NCBI RefSeq assembly: GCF_002575655.3
Contig: NC_053039.3
Location: 379,293,633 to 379,357,632, forward strand
DNA: 64,000 nucleotides
Source of the DNA: Aegilops tauschii subsp. strangulata
Taxonomy: Eukaryota > Streptophyta > Magnoliopsida > Poales > Poaceae
Direction: 5' to 3'
The translations under genes and the position numbers were made by a program. Position 1 is the stretch's first letter; each line of letters starts with the position of its first letter. Below are positions 32,970 through 46,040 of the stretch, one piece after another. A model generated the notes under the pieces. It searched no databases, had not been told where the DNA came from, and saw nothing but the letters and a program-made list of their open reading frames with translations.

Positions 32970-34690
32970 TGTTGGGAATCGTAGCATAATTTTAAAAAAT
33001 TTCCTACGTTCACCAAGATGCATCTATGGAGTATACTAGCAACGAGGGGAAAGGAGTGCATCTACATACCCTTGTAGATCGCGAGCGGAAGCGTTCCAAT
33101 GAACGTGGATGACGGAGTCGTACTCGCCGTGATCCAAATCACCGATGACCGAGTGCCGAACGGACGGCACCTCCGCGCTCAACACACGTACGGTGCAGCG
33201 ACGTCTCCTCCTTCTTGATCCAGCAAGGGGGAAAGGAGAGGTTGATGGAGATCCAGCAGCACGACGGCGTGGTGGTGGATGTAGCGGGTCTCCGCAGGGC
33301 TACGCCGAGCTTCTACGAGAGAGAGAGAGGTGTTGCAGGGGAGGAGGGAGGCGCCCAAGGCTGTTGTGTGCTGCCCTCCCTCCCCCCTTTATATAGGCCC
33401 CTGGGGGGGTGCGCCAGCCCCAAGAGATGGGATCTCAAGGGGGGCGGCGGCCACAAAGGGGGGAAGGGGTTGCCTTGCCCCCCAAGGCAAGGGGGAACTC
33501 CCCCCCTAGGGTTCCCAACCCTAGGCGCGGGGGGGGGGAGGCCCAAGGGGGCGCCCCAGCCCACTAGGGGCTGGTTCCCTTCCACTTTCAGCCCACGGGG
33601 CCCTCCGGGACAGGTGGCCCCACCCGGTGGACCCCCGGGACCCTTCCGGTGGTCCCGGTACAATACCGGTAACCCCCAAAACTTTCCCGGTGGCCGAAAC
33701 TGGACTTCCTATATATAATTCTTCACCTTCGGACCATTCCGGAACCTCTCGTGACGTCCGGGATCTCATCCGGGACTCCGAACAACTTTCGGGTTTCCGC
33801 ATACATATATCTCTACAACCCTAGCGTCACCGGACCTTAAGTGTGTAGACCCTACGGGTTCGGGAGGCATGCAGACATGACCGAGACGCCTCTCCGGTCA
33901 ATAACCAACAGCGGGATCTGGATACCCATGTTGGCTCCCACATGTTCCACGATGATCTCATCAGATGAACCACGGTGTCGAGGATTCAATCAATCCCGTA
34001 TACAATTCCCTTTGTCAATCGGTATGTTACTTGCCCGAGATTCGATCGTTGGTATCCCAATACCTTGTTCAATCTCGTTACCGGCAAGTCTCTTTACTCG
34101 TACCGCAATGCATGATCCCGTGACTAACGCCTTAGTCACATTGAGCTCATAATGATGATGCATTACCGAGTGGGCCCAGAGATACCTCTCCGTCACACGG
34201 AGTGACAAATCCCAGTCTCGATCCGTGCCAACCCAACAGACACTTTCGGAGATACCCGTAGTGCACCTTTATAGTCACCCAGTTATGTTGTGACGTTTGG
34301 CACACCCAAAGCACTCCTACGGTATCCGGGAGTTGCACGATCTCATGGTCTAAGGAAAAGATACTTGACATTGGAAAAGCTCTAGCAAACGAAACTACAC
34401 GATCTTTTATGCTATGCTTAGGATTGGGTCTTGTCCATCACATCATTCTCCTAATGATGTGATCCCGTTATCAATGACATCCAATGTCCATAGTCAGGAA
34501 ACCATGACTATCTGTTGATCAACGAGCTAGTCAACTAGAGGCTTACTAGGGACACTTTGTGGTCTATGTATTCACACATGTATTACGATTTCCGGACAAT
34601 ACAATTATAGCATGAATAATAGACAATTACCATGAACAAACAAATATAATAATAACCATTTATTATTGCCTCTAGGGCATATTTCCAACA
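32970..34690 (-). repeat. 5' LTR of element E
   Basis: It is the upstream LTR in minus reading. The TATA box TATATAAA is at 33388-33395. Its GA run (about 33317-33330) is shorter than that of the 3' LTR. Confidence 0.92.
33388..33395 (-). promoter_or_regulatory. TATA box in the 5' LTR of element E
   Basis: TATATAAA in minus reading, followed by GGGGGGA-type sequence. The position is typical of BARE-type LTR promoters. Confidence 0.6.
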
Positions 34691-34695
34691 TACCT

Positions 34696-35568
34696 ATGGA
34701 TTGAGTAAGATCCTTCAAGTAAGTTGTCATCGGTGCAAGCAATAAAAATTGCCCTCTAAATATGTATGATTGACTAGTGTGGAAGAAATAAGCTTTATAC
34801 GATCTTGTGATGTGGAACAAATAAAAGCGACGGACTGCATAATAAAGGTCCATATCACAAGTGGCAATATAAAGTGATGTTCTTTCGCATTAAGATTTTG
34901 TGCATCCAACCCTGAAAGCGCATGGCAACCTCTGCTTCCCTCTGCGAAGGGCCTATCTTTTACTTTTATCTCTTAACCTTATGCAAGAGTCATGGCGATT
35001 TTCACCTTTCCTTTTTACATTTTATCCTTTGGCAAGCACCTTGTGTTGGAGAGATTCTGATATATATATCCAATTGGATGTAAGGCATCATGAACTATTA
35101 TTGTTGACATTACCCTGGAGGTAAAAGGTTGGAGGCGAATCTATAAGCCCCTATCTTTCTCTGTGTCTGATTAAAACTTTGAACCCATAAATATCGCGTG
35201 AGTGTTAGCAATTGTGAAAGACTAAATGATAGTTGAGTATGTGGAGTTTGCTAAATCAAAGCTCTGACATAGACTCTTCCTGAAAATAAGATGAATTGTA
35301 ATTGTTTGATGACTGATAACACGGTTTGTTAGTTTCCAAGAAAGTTTATGATCTATACCTTAACACGTGAATTGCTTGTTACTTGATCATGAAAAGTTTT
35401 ATGAGATGAGCTATTGTTATGACATATAATGATGCTAGAAAAAGTGATTAGAATTACCATTGATCAAACTTAAGCACTTGCTAGCATTCACACTTCATAA
35501 ATTATTTCTTTTATCATTTACCTACTCGAGGATGAGTAGGAATTAAGCTTGGGGATGCTGATACGTCT
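34696..35568 (+). other. Interior of element D, right part, non-coding
   Basis: AT-rich sequence with no family resemblance. It ends ATTAAGCTTGGGGATGC immediately before the right LTR, the probable polypurine tract of D. Confidence 0.55.
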
Positions 35569-37114
35569 CCAATGTATCTATAATTTATGAAGTATTCATG
35601 CTGTTATATTAGCTATCTTTGATGTTTAATGGGCTTTATTATACACGTTTATATGATTTTTGGGACTAACCTATTAACCTAGAGCCCAGTGCCAGTTTCT
35701 GTTTTCTCCTTGTTTTAGAGTATCGCAGAAAAGGAAAACCAAACGGAGTCCAATTGACGTGCAACTTGACGGAGATCATTTTTGGACCAGAAGAAGCCCA
35801 CGGAGTACCGAAAGTAGGCCAGAAGAGTCCCGGGCTGCCCACGAAGGTGGGGGGCGCGCCCACCCCCCTAGGGCGCGCCCCCTGCCTCGTGGACAGCCCA
35901 GAAACCCCCCTGGCATGAAATCAACGCCAACACCTCTCATATATACCCAAACTTCCAGAAAGAAACCTAGATCGGGAGTTCCGCCGCCAGAAGCCTCTGT
36001 AGCCATGAGAAGTCAATCTAGGCCCTCTCCGGCACCCTGCCGGAGGGGGCCATCACCGGTGGCCATGGAGGAGTATCCCGGAGAGGCCATCATCGCCATG
36101 AAGGCCAAGGACCAGAGGGAGAACCTTTCCCCATCTAGGGGGGAGGCCATGGAGGAGGAAGCACAAGGGGGAGAACCTCTCCTCCTCTCTCTTGGTGGCA
36201 CCGGAGTGTCATCGAGAGGGGAAGCATCGCCGCGTTGATCCTCTTCATCAACATCACCATCATCATCACCATCCTCATCTCTTTTATGCGGTCCACTCTC
36301 CCGCACCCCGCTGTAATCCCTACTTGAACATGGTGCTTTATGCCACATATTATGATCCAATGATGTGTTGCCATCCTATGATGTTTTGAGTAGATATCTT
36401 TTGTCTTTGGGTTGATTGATGATCTAGATTGGTATGAGTTGTATGATTTGCTTTGATGTTGTCCTATGGTGCCCTCCGTGCCACGCAAGCGTGAGGGGTT
36501 CCCGCTGTAGGGTGTTGCAATACGTTCATGATTCGCTTATAGTGGGTTGGTGAGTGACTGAAACACAAACCCGAGTAAGGGGATTGTTGCGTATGGGAAT
36601 AAAGAGGACTTGATGCTTTAATGCTATAGTTGGGTTTTACCTTAATGATCTTTAGTAGTTGTGTATGCTTGCTAGAGTTCCAATCATAAGTGCATATGAT
36701 CCAAGTAGAGAAAGTATGTTAGCTTATGCCTCTCCCTCATATGAAACTGCAATAGTGATTACCAGTCTTGTTAACGATTGCCTAGGACAATTCCGCACAC
36801 CGATCCACCATTATTCCACACTCGCTATTTATAATATTTAGTAATATATTCTAACTTCATGATAACAGCACCTACTTTTATATTCTAGCTCTCCGATATC
36901 ATACAAAGTTATCCTCTTCATACCCACAACATAGTTTTATTTCTCGTTGCTAGTTGGAAGCAAACGTTCGGTGTACGTAGAGTCGTATCAGTGGCAGATA
37001 GGGCTCGAGAGAATATTGATCTTACCTTTAGCTCCTTGTGGGTTCGACACTCCATACTTATCACTTCCACCTTTGGAAATTGCTACGATGATTCCTTGCA
37101 CTTGGGGATTATCA
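35569..37114 (+). repeat. 3' LTR of element D
   Basis: It is the pair of 21271-22772, and somewhat longer. It keeps a segment near 35858-35880 and about 41 bp near 36914-36955 that are lost from the left copy. Confidence 0.88.
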
Positions 37115-37119
37115 AGGAC

Positions 37120-38930
37120 CAGGTAGCACAGTTAAAATTTAGCACAATAATGATATAGCCGATCGGGCTAGGAATGACTTGAAGGATTATTAAACTCATA
37201 AGCAACGAAAATTTACTTAGAGTTATTGAATCGGAGTGTGGAATCGATTCAATTATCGGCGTTCTCGAGTGACTAACAACTCAAAACCCCGGGAAATCTG
37301 AAATCGATGAGAAGCAATACCAGATGAAGACTCGTAGGAAGCAACACGGTTCTTTGTTATTCTCGAGATACCGAAGGGTAATACTCGATGGAAGATCAAA
37401 ATAGAGGTTACGAAGATGCATTTATCTACAGAAGACAAGTGCTTTAACTTGTCCGAGAAATGGAATCAAAGGGGAACAATCATGGTCAGAACCACGGTTG
37501 CAAAGGATCAAATCCTAGATATAAGATGATCTTACACCAAGGGGATAATTAATTTTAAGAGAAGCTTCCATGACAAGATCTACATCGTGTCCATGGGCAT
37601 GAACACAAAGTTCAAGGTCGACTCCCATTTTTTTCAATGCATATCATTCCATTTACTTCTCGCTTTCGATGAAGTTGTAGTGTTGAAATGTTATCTGGCA
37701 AAACACCAGAAGAGTAAGACTCGTTAAAAACTCTCGGGTTCAAACGGATTAGGGGAGGCATAGGTTCAACCCATAGGGGCATCTTAGGAACCTATTCCAC
37801 AAACTTCAGAAGTAAACAACACAAGCTCGAAAGCAGAGCATGGTTGACAAAAGGAGAGGATACAATTTACCAAAGGCTTTATGTATCCGAGGAAAGGCTC
37901 ACAAGGTTATTGCATATGAAGGATGTTGTCGGATAAAATCCGGCAAGGGGTCTAGCGGTCCACAACGGAGCTGATGTGAGTATCGGTACTCAACCAGATG
38001 AAGAAGAATGCAAAGGCATCGGATTATAGAAACATCTGAATAATTTGATGCTTACAATGCAAAGAAATTATGATTTCCAGATCGGTGTATCAGGATCAGA
38101 TGCTCTGATTAAAAGATGAGTAAGTTGAATAGACTTAGAGGTGCACCCGATCAAATCTGGATTGGGCAAGAACCAGCTCATATCTGGAAGGATGTCTGAG
38201 CCAGAAAGAAAATTTCCAAGGATTAATTGATGATTGCGGGTATTCGCACACACGCTGAATCCATAGGAACAGAATGACAATCACAAAGAATTTTAAAGAA
38301 TATTGCTAGACATATGGAATTAATCCTAATGCAAGCAGGCAAGGAGAATCAAGAGAAATAGGCTGCAGAGGATTTTGAAAGATCAGATAGCATTTTCAGG
38401 TATTTTGGAAAGCATAAGAACAACTGGGGACGAATGAACCCCGGTTAAGTGAATTATCCGCAGTGCGAAAAGAAGCTGCAAAGCAGAAGGCACAAAGGAT
38501 TCTCGGAACAACGGAGAGTACAAGGGGTAACTTCTAACAAACAAGAGCAACTGGGGATGAAGGTACAAATGGCAATGATGTTATCCATGGGGACTTATCG
38601 GTGGTCAGGAACTGCAAAGCAGTGGGCACAGGGTCTCAGGAAACACTGAGGAGTATCCGCAGAATCTTCTGGCGAAGCAAGCGATCATCGGTAATGTCGG
38701 GGCTCTCCGAGAGGAAGTGGGTAAGAGAACCTAATGTCAGAGTTAGTAAAATATTTAACCTGAATGGAAGAGAGATTAGAGTCCCAGAGTATAGACGAGG
38801 AGTAAAAGATCCTAATACCACCCAATGGCGACGTGTGGCTGTAAGACACACAGCCAAGTTAGTAAAATATTTTTCGGTTTCTAGACTCAACTTCGGCCAA
38901 GGAGTTGGAAAGGGGGATCCTACAGGCAGT
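37120..38930 (-). other. Interior of element C, right part, non-coding
   Basis: In minus reading this is the 5' leader side of element C. Short frames exist on both strands but none resembles a known protein. Confidence 0.6.
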
Positions 38931-38945
38931 TGGCTCTGATACCAA
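38931..38945 (-). promoter_or_regulatory. Primer-binding site of element C, initiator tRNA-Met type
   Basis: Minus reading gives TTGGTATCAGAGCCA two bases after the LTR end. TGGTATCAGAGC matches the complement of the plant initiator tRNA-Met 3' end, and this fixes the orientation of element C. Confidence 0.8.
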
Positions 38946-38947
38946 CT

Positions 38948-39225
38948 TGTGACGCCCTCGATTCAATCGTACACTAATCATACATGCAAATGTGTACGAT
39001 CAAGATCAAGGACTCACGGGAAGATATCACAACACAAATCTAGACACAAATTAAAATAATACAAGCTTTATATTACAAGCCAGGGCCTCGAGGGCTCGAA
39101 TACATAAGCTCGAATACACAAGAGTTAGTGGGAGCAACAATATCTGAGTACAGACATAAGTTAGACAAGTTTGCCTTAAGAAGGCTAGCACAAAAGCAAC
39201 ATCGATCGAAAAGGCAAGGCCTCCT
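38948..39225 (-). repeat. 5' LTR of element C, piece 1 of 3
   Basis: It matches 15534-15811 of the left LTR. It is interrupted by element A at the CTCCT target. Confidence 0.88.
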
Positions 39226-40939
39226 TGAAGGAAATATGCCCTAGAGGCAATAATAAAGTTATTATTATTTCCTTATATCATGATAAATGTTTATTATTCA
39301 TGCTAGAATTGTATTAACCGGAAACATAATACTTGTCTGAATACATAGACAAACAGAGTGTCACTAGTATGCCTCTACTTGACTAGCTCATTGATCAAAG
39401 ATGGTTATGTTTCCTAGCCATTGACATGAGTTGTCATTTGATTAACGGGATCACCTCATTAGGAGAATGACGTGATTGACTTGACCCATTCCGTTAGCTT
39501 AGCACTCGATCGTTTAGTATGTTGCTATTGCTTTCTTCATGACTTATACAGGTTCCTATGACTATGAGATTATGCAACTCCCGTTTACCGGAGGAACACT
39601 TTGTGTGCTACCAAACGTCACAACGTAAATGGGTGATTATAAAGGTACTCTATAGGTGTCTCCGAAGGTACTTGTTGGGTTGGCGTATTTCGAGATTAGG
39701 ATCTGTCACTCCGATTGTCGGAGAGGTATCTCTGGGCCCACTCGGTAATGCACATCACTATAAGCCTTGCAAGCATTGTGACTAATGAGTTAGTTGCGGG
39801 ATGATGTGTTACGGAACGAGTAAAGAGACTTGCCGATAACGAGATTGAACTAGGTATCGAGATACCGACGATCAAATCTCGGGCAAGTAACATACCGGTG
39901 ACAAAGGGAACAACGTATGTTGTTATGCGGTCTGACCGATAAAGATCTTCGTAGAATATGTGGGAGCCAATATGGGCATCCAGGTCCCGCTATTGGTTAT
40001 TGACCGGAGACGTGTCTCGGTCATGTCTACATAGTTCTCGAACCCGTAGGGTCCGCACGCTTCACATTATGATGACAGTTTTATTGAGTTTTGATGTACC
40101 GAAGGAGTTCGGAGTCCCGGATGAGATCGGGGACATGACGAGGAGTCTCGAAATGGCCGAGACGTAAAGATCGATATATTGGACGACTATATTCGGACTT
40201 CGGAAAGGTTCCGAGTGATTCGGGTATTTTTCGGAGTACCGGAGAGTTACGGGAATACGTATTGGGCCTTATTGGGCCATACGGGAAAGAAGGAAAAGGG
40301 CCTCAAGGGTGGCCGCACCCCTCCCCTTGGTCTGGTCCGAATTGGACTAGGGAAGGGGGGCGCCCCCTTCCTTCCTTCTCTTTTTCCCTTCCTCTTTTCC
40401 TATTCCATATGGGAGGTGGAATCCTACTAGGACTAGGGAGTCCTAGTAGGACTCCACACTTGGTGCGCCCCCTCCTAGGGCCGGCCTCCTCCTCCCTTGC
40501 TCCTTTATATACGGGGGCAGGGGGGCACCCAGAGACACAATAATTGATCCTTGAGATCTCTTAGCCGTGTGCAGTGCCCCCCTCCACTATATTACACCTC
40601 GATAATACCGTTGCGGAGCTTAGGCGAAGCCCTACGTCGGTGGAACATCATCATCGTCACCACGCCGTCGTGCTGACGAAACTCTCCCTCAACACTCGGC
40701 TGGATCAGAGTTCGAGGGACGTCATCGAGCTGAACGTGTGTAGAACTCGGAGGTGCCGTGCGTTCGGTACTTGATCGGTCGGATCGTGAAGACGTACGAC
40801 TACATCAACCGCGTTGTGATAACGCTTCCGCTGTCGGTCTACGAGGGTACGTGGACAACACTCTCCCCTCTCGTTGCTATGCATCACCATGATCTTGCGT
40901 GTGCGTAGGATTTTTTTTAAATTACTATGTTCCCCAGCA
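39226..40939 (+). repeat. 5' LTR of element A
   Basis: It is paired with 46211-47924. A TATA box, TTTATATA, lies at 40504-40511, followed by a GGGGGCAGGGGG tract. After the LTR, TGGCATCCGAACCAGG (40941-40956) occupies the primer-site position. Confidence 0.9.
40504..40511 (+). promoter_or_regulatory. TATA box in the 5' LTR of element A
   Basis: TTTATATA in a CTCCTTTATATACGGGGGC context. The same box is found in all four LTRs of elements A and B. Confidence 0.6.
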
Positions 40940-42206
40940 GTGGCATCCGAACCAGGTTTTGTGTGTAGATGTCATATGCACGAGTAGAACACAAGTGAGT
41001 TGTGGGCGATATAAGTCATACTGCTTACCAGCATGTCATACTTTGGTTCAGCGGTATTGTTGGATGAAGCGGCCCGGACCGACATTACGCGTACGCTTAC
41101 GCGAGACTGGTTTCACCGTTGCGAGCACTCGTTGCTTAAAGGTGACCGGCGGGTGTCTGTCTCTCTCACTTTAGTTGAACCGAGTGTGGCTACGCCCGGT
41201 CCTTGCGAAGGTTAAAACAACACCAACTTGACAAACTATCGTTGTGGTTTTGATGCGTAGGTAAGAACGGTTTTTGCTAAGCCCGTAGCAGCCACGTAAA
41301 ACTTGCAACAACAAAGTAGAGGACGTCTAACTTTTTTTTGCAGGGCATGTTGGGATGTGATATGGTCAAGACATGATGTGATGTAATTTGTTGTATGAGA
41401 TTATCATGTTTTGTAACCGAGTTATCGGCAACTGGCAGGAGCGATATGGTTGTCGCTTTATTGTATGAGATGCTATCACCATGTAATAGTTTTACTTTAT
41501 CACTAAGCGGTAGCGATAGTCGTAAAAGCAATTATTTGGCGAGAGGACAATGATACTACGATGGAGATCAAGGTGTCGCGCCGGTGACGATGGTGATCAT
41601 GACGGTGCTTCGGAGATGGAGATCACAAGCACGGTGCTTCGGAGATGGAGATCACAAGCACAAGATGATGATGGCCATATCATATCACTTATATTGATTG
41701 CATGTGATGTTAATCCTTTATGCATCTTATCTTGCTTTGTTTGACGGTAGCATTATGAGATGATCCTTCACTAAATTATCAAAGTATAAGTGTTCTCCCT
41801 GAGTATGCACCGTTGCGAAAGTTCTTCGTGCTGAGACACCACGTGATGATCGGGTGTGATAGGCTCTATGTTCAAATACAACGGGTGCAAAACAGTTGCA
41901 CACGCGGAATACTCAGGTTAAACTTGACGAGCCTAGCATATAACAGATATGGCCTCGGAACACGGAGACCGAAAGGTCGAGCGTGAATCATATAGTAGAT
42001 ATGATCAACATAGTGATGTTCACCGTTGAAACTACTCCATCTCACGTGATGATCGGACATGGTTTAGTTGATATGGATCACGTGATCACTTAGAGGATTA
42101 GAGGGATGTCTATCTAAGTGGGAGTTCTTAAGTAATATGATTAATTGAACTTAAATTTATCATGAACTTAGTCCTGATAGTATTTTGCAAATTATGTTGT
42201 AGATCA
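40940..42206 (+). other. 5' leader of element A
   Basis: No gene is seen. At 41602-41659 there is a 29-bp tandem duplication (ACGGTGCTTCGGAGATGG starting at 41602 and 41631). Element B has a single copy at the matching place. Confidence 0.65.
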
Positions 42207-45200
42207 ATAGCTCGCGTTGTTGCTTCCCTGTTTATTTTGATATGTTCCTAGAGAAAAATTATGTTGAAAGATGTTAGTAGCAAAGATGCGGATTGGATCC
42301 GTGATCTGAGGATTATCCTCATTGCTGCACAGAAAAATTATTTCCTTGATGCACTGCTAGGTGACAGACCTATTGCAGGAGCAGATGCAGACGTTATGAA
42401 TGTTTGGCTAGCTCAATATGATGACTACTTGATAGTTTAGTGCACCATGCTTAACGGCTTAGAATCGGGACTTCAAAGACGTTTTGAACGTCATGGACCA
42501 TATGAGATGTTCCAGGAGTTGAAGTTAATATTTCAAGCAAATACCCGAGTTGAGAGATATGAAGTCTCCAACAAGTTCTATAGCTAAAAGATGGAGGAGA
42601 ATCGCTCAACTAGTGAGCATGTGCTCAGATTGTCTGGGTACTACAATCGCTTGAATCAAGTGGGAGTTAATCTTCCAGATAAAATAGTGATTGACAGAAT
42701 TCTCTAGTCACCATCACCAAGTTAGTAGAACTTCGTGATGAACTATAGTATGCAAGGGATGACGAAAGTAATTCCCGAGCTCTTCGTGATGCTGAAATCG
42801 ACGAAGGTAGAAATCAAGAAAAACATCAAGTGTTGATAGTTGACGAGACCACTAGTTTCAAGAAAAGGGCAAAGGGAAGAAGGGGAACTTCAAGAAGAAC
42901 GGCAAGCAAGTTGCTGCTCAAGTGAAGAAGCCTAAGTCTGGTCCTAAGCCTGAGACTAAGTGCTTCTACTGCAAAGGGACTGGTCACTAGAAGCGGAACT
43001 ACCCCAACTATTTGGTGGATAAGAAGGATGGCAAAGTGAACAAAGGTATATTTGATATACAAATTATTGATTGTACTTTACTAGTGTTTATAGCAACCCC
43101 TCGGTAATTGATACTGGTTCAGTTGCTAAGAGTAGTAACTCGAAACGGGAGTTGCAGAATAAACAGAGACTAGTAAAAGTGAACAAAGGTATATTTGATA
43201 TACAGATTATTGATGTGTACTTTGCTAGTGTTTATAGAAACCCCTCGGTAATTGATACTGGTTCAGTTGCTAAAGAGTAGTAACTCGAAAACGGGAGTTG
43301 CAGAATAAACAGAGACTAGTAAAAGGCGAGGTGACGATGTGTGTTGGAAGTAGTTCCAAGATTGATATGATCATCATCGCACACTCCCTGTACTTTCGGG
43401 ATTAGTGTTGAAACTAAATAAGTGTTATTTGGTGTTTGCGTTGAGCATGAATATGATTTGATCATGTTTATTGCAATACGGTTATTCATTTAAATTAGAG
43501 AACAATTGTTATTCTGTTTACATGAATAAAACCTTCTATGGTCATACACACCAACGAAAATGGTTTGTTGGATCTCGATCATAGTGATACACATATTCAT
43601 AATATTGAAGCCAAAAGATGCAAAGTTAATAATGATAGTGCAACTTATTTGTGGCACTGCCGTTTAGGTCATATTGGTGTAAAGCGCATGAAGAAACTCC
43701 ATACTGATGGGATTTTGGAATCACTTGATTATGAATCACTTGATGCTTGCGAACCGTGCCTCATGGGCAAGATGACTAAAACGCCATTCTCCGGAACTAT
43801 GGAGAGAGCAACAGATTTGTTGGAAATCATACATACAGATGTATGTGGCCCGATGAATATTGAGGCTCGTAGCAGGTATCATTATTTTCTGACCTTCACA
43901 GATGATTTGAGCAGATATGGGTATATCTACTTGATGAAACACAAGTCTGAAACATTTGAAAAGTTCAAAGAATTTCAGAGTGAAGTGGAGAATCATCGTA
44001 ACAAGAAAATAAAAGTTTCTACGATATGATCGCAGAGGTAAAATATTTGAGTTACGAGTTTGGCCTTCAGTTAAAACAAAGTGAAATAGTTTCACTACTC
44101 ACGCCACCTGGAACACCACAACATAATGGTGTGTCCGAACGTCATAACCGTACTTTATTGGATATAGTGCAATCTATGATGTCTCTTACCAATTTACCAC
44201 TATCGTTTTGGGGTTATGCATTAGAGACAGCTACATTCACGTTAAATAGGACACCATCAAAATCCGTTGAGACGACGCCTTATGAACTGTGGTTTGGCAA
44301 GAAACCAAAGTTGTCGTTTTTTAAAGTTTGGGGTTGCGATGCTTATGTGAAAAAGTTTCATCCTGATAAGCTAAAACCCAAATCGGAGAAATGTGTCTTC
44401 ATAGGATACCCAAAGGAGACAGTTGGGTACACCTTCTATCACAGATCCGAAGGCAAGACATTCGTTGCTTAGTATGGATCCTTTCTAGAGAAGGAGTTTC
44501 TCTCGAAAGAAGTGAGTGGGAGGAAAGTAGAACTTGATGAGGTAACTGTACCTGCTCCCTTATTGGAAAGTAGTTCATCACAGAAATCTGTTCCTGTGAC
44601 TACTACACCAATTAGTGAGGAAGTTAAAGATGATGATCAGGTAACTTCAGATCAAGTTACTACCAAACCTCGTAGGTAAACCAGAGTAAGATCCGCACCA
44701 GAGTGGTACGGTAATCCTGTTCTGGAGGTTATGTTACTAGACCATGACGAACCTACGAACTATGAAGAAGCGATGGTGAGCCCAGATTCCGCAAAATGGC
44801 TTGAGGCCATGAAATCTGAGATGGGATCCATGTATGAGAACAAAGTGTGGACTTTGGTTGACTTGCCCGATGATCGGCAAGCCATAGAAAATAAATGGAT
44901 CTTCAAGGGGAAGACGGACGCTGATAGTAGTGTTACTATCTACAAAGCTAGACTTGTCGGAAAAAGGTTTTTGACAAAGCTCAAGGTGTTGACTACGATG
45001 AGATTTTCTCACTCGCAGCGATGCTTAAGTCTGTCCAAACCATGTTAGCAATTGTCGCATTTTATGAAATCTGGCAAATGGATAAACAAAACTGCATTCC
45101 TTAATGGATTTATTAAAGAAGAGTTGTATATGATGCAACCAGAAGGTTTTGTCAATCTTAAAGGTGCTAACAAAATATGCAAGCTCCAGCGATCCATCTA

Positions 45201-46020
45201 TGGACTGGTGCAAGTATCTCGGAGTTGGAATATACGCTTTGATAAGTTGATCAAAGGATATAGTTTTATACAGACTTGCGGTGAAGCCTGTATTTACAAG
45301 AAAGTGAGTGGGAGCACTACAACATTTCTGATAAGTATATGTAAGTGACATATTATTGATCGGAAATACTGTAGAATTATTCTGCAAAGCATAAAGGAGT
45401 TTTTCAAAGAAAGACCTCGGTGAAGCTGCTTACATATTGAGCATCAAGATCTATAGAGATAGATCAAGACGCTTGATAAGTTTTTTCAATGAGTACATAC
45501 CTTAACAAGATTTTGAAGTGGTTCAAAATGGAACAGTCAAAGAAAGAGTTTCTTGCCTGTGTTACAAGGTGTGAAATTGAGTAAGACTCAAAACCCGACC
45601 ACGGCAGAAGATAGAAAAAGAATGAAAGTCATTCCCTATGCCTCGGCCATAGGTTCTATAAAGTATGCCATGCTGTGTACCAGATCTATTGTATACCCTA
45701 CACTGATTTTGGCAAGGGAGTACAATAGTGATCTAGGAGTAGATCACTGGACAGCGGTCAAAATTATCCTTACTGGAATAAGGATATGTTTCTCGATTAT
45801 GGAAGTGACAAAAGGCTCGTCGTAAAAGGTTACGTCGATGCAAGTTTTGACACTAATCTAGATGACTCTAAGTCTCGGTCTAGATACATATTGAAAGTGG
45901 GAGCAATTAGCTAGAGTAGCTCCATGCAGAGCATTGTAGACATAGAAATTTGCAAAATACTTACGGATCTGAATGTGACAGACCCGTTGACTAAAATTAT
46001 CTCACAAGCAAAACATGATC
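42207..46020 (+). pseudogene. Gag-Pol of element A, severely degraded
   Basis: The start codon equivalent to that of element B is ATA here (42207-42209). Gag remains (DLRIILIAAQKNYF, HGPYEMFQELKLIFQAN) are broken by several stops, for example TAG near 42438 and TAA near 42586. The zinc knuckle has a stop at its histidine-tryptophan segment (TGH-stop-KRNY, near 42989). The integrase finger (HCRLGHIGVKRMKK) and later blocks (HTDVCGPM, GVSERHNRTLLD, PYELWFGKKPK) are legible in different frames around 43540-44470. Reverse transcriptase and RNase H are present only as fragments (NKTAFLNGFIKEELYMMQPEG, FCLSIM-type remains). A 143-bp duplication lies in the protease region. It cannot encode a working polyprotein. 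Confidence 0.88.
43036..43325. repeat. 143-bp tandem duplication in the protease region of element A
   Basis: GTGAACAAAGGTATATTTGA starts at 43036 and 43179. Both copies go on through CCCCTCGGTAATTGATACTG to CAGAGACTAGTAAAA. Elements B and E have only one copy of this segment. Confidence 0.88.
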
Positions 46021-46040
46021 ACACCTTAGTACTCTTTGGG

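Larger units (their letters stand above)
25917..34690 (-). mobile_element. Copia retrotransposon E (Angela/BARE/WIS type), nearly complete
   Basis: The LTRs are 25917-27645 and 32970-34690, with TSD TACCT at 25912-25916 and 34691-34695. In minus reading the LTR begins TGTTGGAAATATGCCCTAGA and ends ATTCCCAACA. A single gag-pol frame (31658-27678) lies between them, interrupted by two stop codons. I counted about 20 substitutions between the LTRs plus length changes in homopolymers and a GA repeat. This makes it the youngest-looking insertion, as expected for the innermost layer. Confidence 0.93.
21271..37114 (+). mobile_element. Non-coding LTR retrotransposon D, hosting element E
   Basis: The LTRs are 21271-22772 and 35569-37114, both starting TGATACGTCTCCAA and ending GGGGATTATCA. 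They are flanked by AGGAC (21266-21270 and 37115-37119). A tRNA-Asp-type primer site follows the left LTR, so the orientation is plus. The interior, once E is removed, is about 4 kb. It has no gag or pol motifs but has diverged internal repeats with the phrase AAGCTTGGGGATGCC. The termini resemble abundant Triticeae Gypsy families. The element is non-autonomous as found. Confidence 0.88.
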
